64,000 nucleotides of DNA, from positions 4,774,001 through 4,838,000 of the forward strand of contig NW_026515543.1 of assembly GCF_014898815.1 (NCBI RefSeq). Direction: 5' to 3'. The translations under genes and the position numbers were made by a program. Shown piece by piece: positions 62,624 through 64,000 of the stretch. This DNA comes from Panonychus citri (taxonomy: Eukaryota > Arthropoda > Arachnida > Trombidiformes > Tetranychidae). Position 1 is the first letter of the stretch; the number at the start of each line of letters is the position of its first letter. The notes under the pieces are model-generated. The model searched no databases and was not told the DNA's origin. It saw nothing but the letters and a program-made list of their open reading frames with translations.

Positions 62624-64000
62624 CTTTTTATCATCTTTATCATCATAAATTTATGAACAAAATGTTCATCATCATCTGGTTAGTGCAACTTGAAGCTTTG
62701 CTATTGTCTCATCTTCATCTTCCTCCTTCATATTGACATAAACTTAACTTTCACTTTATTATTATGGTAAAAAAAATATGATATTTATGAAGATGATGAT
62801 GGAGAGGACAAAGACAAAAGAGTGAGTAAGTGTGAGAGAGAATCTGGATAATGGATTCTGATGGAAGCGGATTTATCATCTTTGTCTGTCTTCCTCATCT
62901 TCATCTCTTTTCCTTCTTAGTGTTTACTTTAAAAACTCCAATCCAAATTCATATTTCTTCCAATAAGATAATCAACCAAGAGAAATATGATGAACCGAAT
63001 TAATAATAATAACAACAGATTAAATAGATTCTCAGAAAACATGATAATATCTGTGAAAGAATAAGAAGATAAACAAGACAGAATATTATTCCCTTGGAAC
63101 ATATGAGAAGAAGATCCGAAAAGAGAGAGAGACAAAGAAGATAAATAATAAAAGAGGGAGAAGATATTTAATAAGTAAACTTATTAAAATTGTTCATATA
63201 ATCATATTAATCTCAATATGAATATAATACTTACACTCTAACGGTTAATACATCACCAGGATACTTACCCTTTTTTTTCATGTTATTATATTTCAACTTG
63301 AATCTAAATACTAAATAAGATGAAGGAAAAAATTGGTAACGGTAATCAAGGATTAATATTGTTCTTGATGGAAACAACCTGGTTAAGCTTAACCATTAAT
63401 CCGCTCAATCGAACTTCTTTTAGATTGTAATAGTTGAGCCTTCTCATTGTTATTATATTATCATAATAAACTTTTGCCTGGTTGATTCCAATCCGATTCC
63501 TCTTGTTCATTGTAATCGTTGTTGTTTTCAAAGGTAGATAACAATTGATGAACAAAATGATGATGAGGATGATGATAAAAGCTAATCTTTAATGTGTAAT
63601 CCATTTCTTTATCTTCTCCATTCCAATTACATGTATGTATATTATTAGGTTTACACCATTAGTTGAATTTACCTATTGTGATTAGATTAATTGAATGATA
63701 ATCATGATAAAATATAAATAAATTCATCTCTCAGTCTCCCTTTCTGTGTATTCAAAGGGATTAAATTGAGAAGGAAAAAGTTGCATTTAAATTGAATTAA
63801 AAGTGATATGCTTTTAGTTAGATTGTTATCAACAATCAAATTTGATTTAACTCTTTCAACAATCATGATGATAATTTAAAGGGATCAACAATTTACCTGT
63901 TGTATCAATAGTTACCTTTGTGTTTGTTTTCTCATCCAATCTATTGATATCTCATTGGAAACGCTTTAATTATTGATGATCATCAATGTCTTGTTCATCT
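56484..64000. other. No gene recognised; simple repeats
   Basis: AT-rich to the window end. (GA)n runs lie at 59699-59726 and 62586-62620, and (GAT)n runs at 61105-61131 and near 62013. A G-rich patch lies at about 58740-58880. Open frames here are simple-repeat translations. Confidence 0.5.
62586..62620. repeat. (AG)n microsatellite
   Basis: Uninterrupted AG run of about 35 bp. Confidence 0.95.

Noticed and set aside
1..64000. tRNA, rRNA, CRISPR, bacterial promoters or operons
   Set aside because: No tRNA B-box/cloverleaf, rRNA core or regular spaced repeats were seen; gene structure is eukaryotic.

Overview
The window is eukaryotic, animal DNA. It is AT-rich, dense in (TC)n/(GA)n and (ATC)n/(GAT)n microsatellites, and has short spliceosomal introns (about 97-113 bp) beside one long intron. 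The recognisable proteins are a Ptp10D-type receptor tyrosine phosphatase, ZC3H10, mitochondrial ribosomal protein L19 and a fragment of D-glucuronyl C5-epimerase. The phosphatase is closest, as I recall it, to the arthropod Ptp10D architecture, so I infer an arthropod. A chelicerate or mite is a reasonable guess that cannot be proved from this window.

Layout. 1-3978: no gene seen. 3979-9375: a large inverted duplication. The right arm (7961-9375) is the 5' end of the phosphatase gene. The left arm (3979-5366) is a reversed copy whose first ~820 bp from the outer end looks identical while the rest carries many small deletions. Between the arms lie a broken 3' fragment of a glucuronyl epimerase gene (5505-6263), a 179-bp TA-flanked MITE (6293-6471) and a reversed copy of a piece of phosphatase intron (7003-7302). 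8319-20481: the phosphatase gene on the + strand, with FN3 repeats, a 7.8-kb intron, a transmembrane segment and an intact-looking catalytic domain. The coding sequence breaks frame near 19129, where membrane-proximal residues are missing. The large intron holds a complete Tc1/mariner-type transposon with perfect 47-bp inverted repeats and a full-length DD37E transposase. 21586-22932: intronless Zc3h10 (+). 23654-24711: two-exon mRpL19 (-), tail-to-tail with Zc3h10.

24712-64000 contains no protein I recognise. It is AT-rich, full of simple repeats, and has one ~350-bp tandem duplication. It also holds a handful of short open segments with splice-like borders and raised GC, listed as low-confidence candidate exons. 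It may be intergenic, or the introns of one or more long genes.

There is no sign of an operon, CRISPR array, tRNA or rRNA. The genes are unrelated housekeeping or signalling genes rather than a pathway. I did not find a clear new biological system. The most noteworthy items are the rearranged and partly damaged phosphatase/epimerase locus, which needs to be separated into real biology versus assembly error, and the intact mariner-type element.
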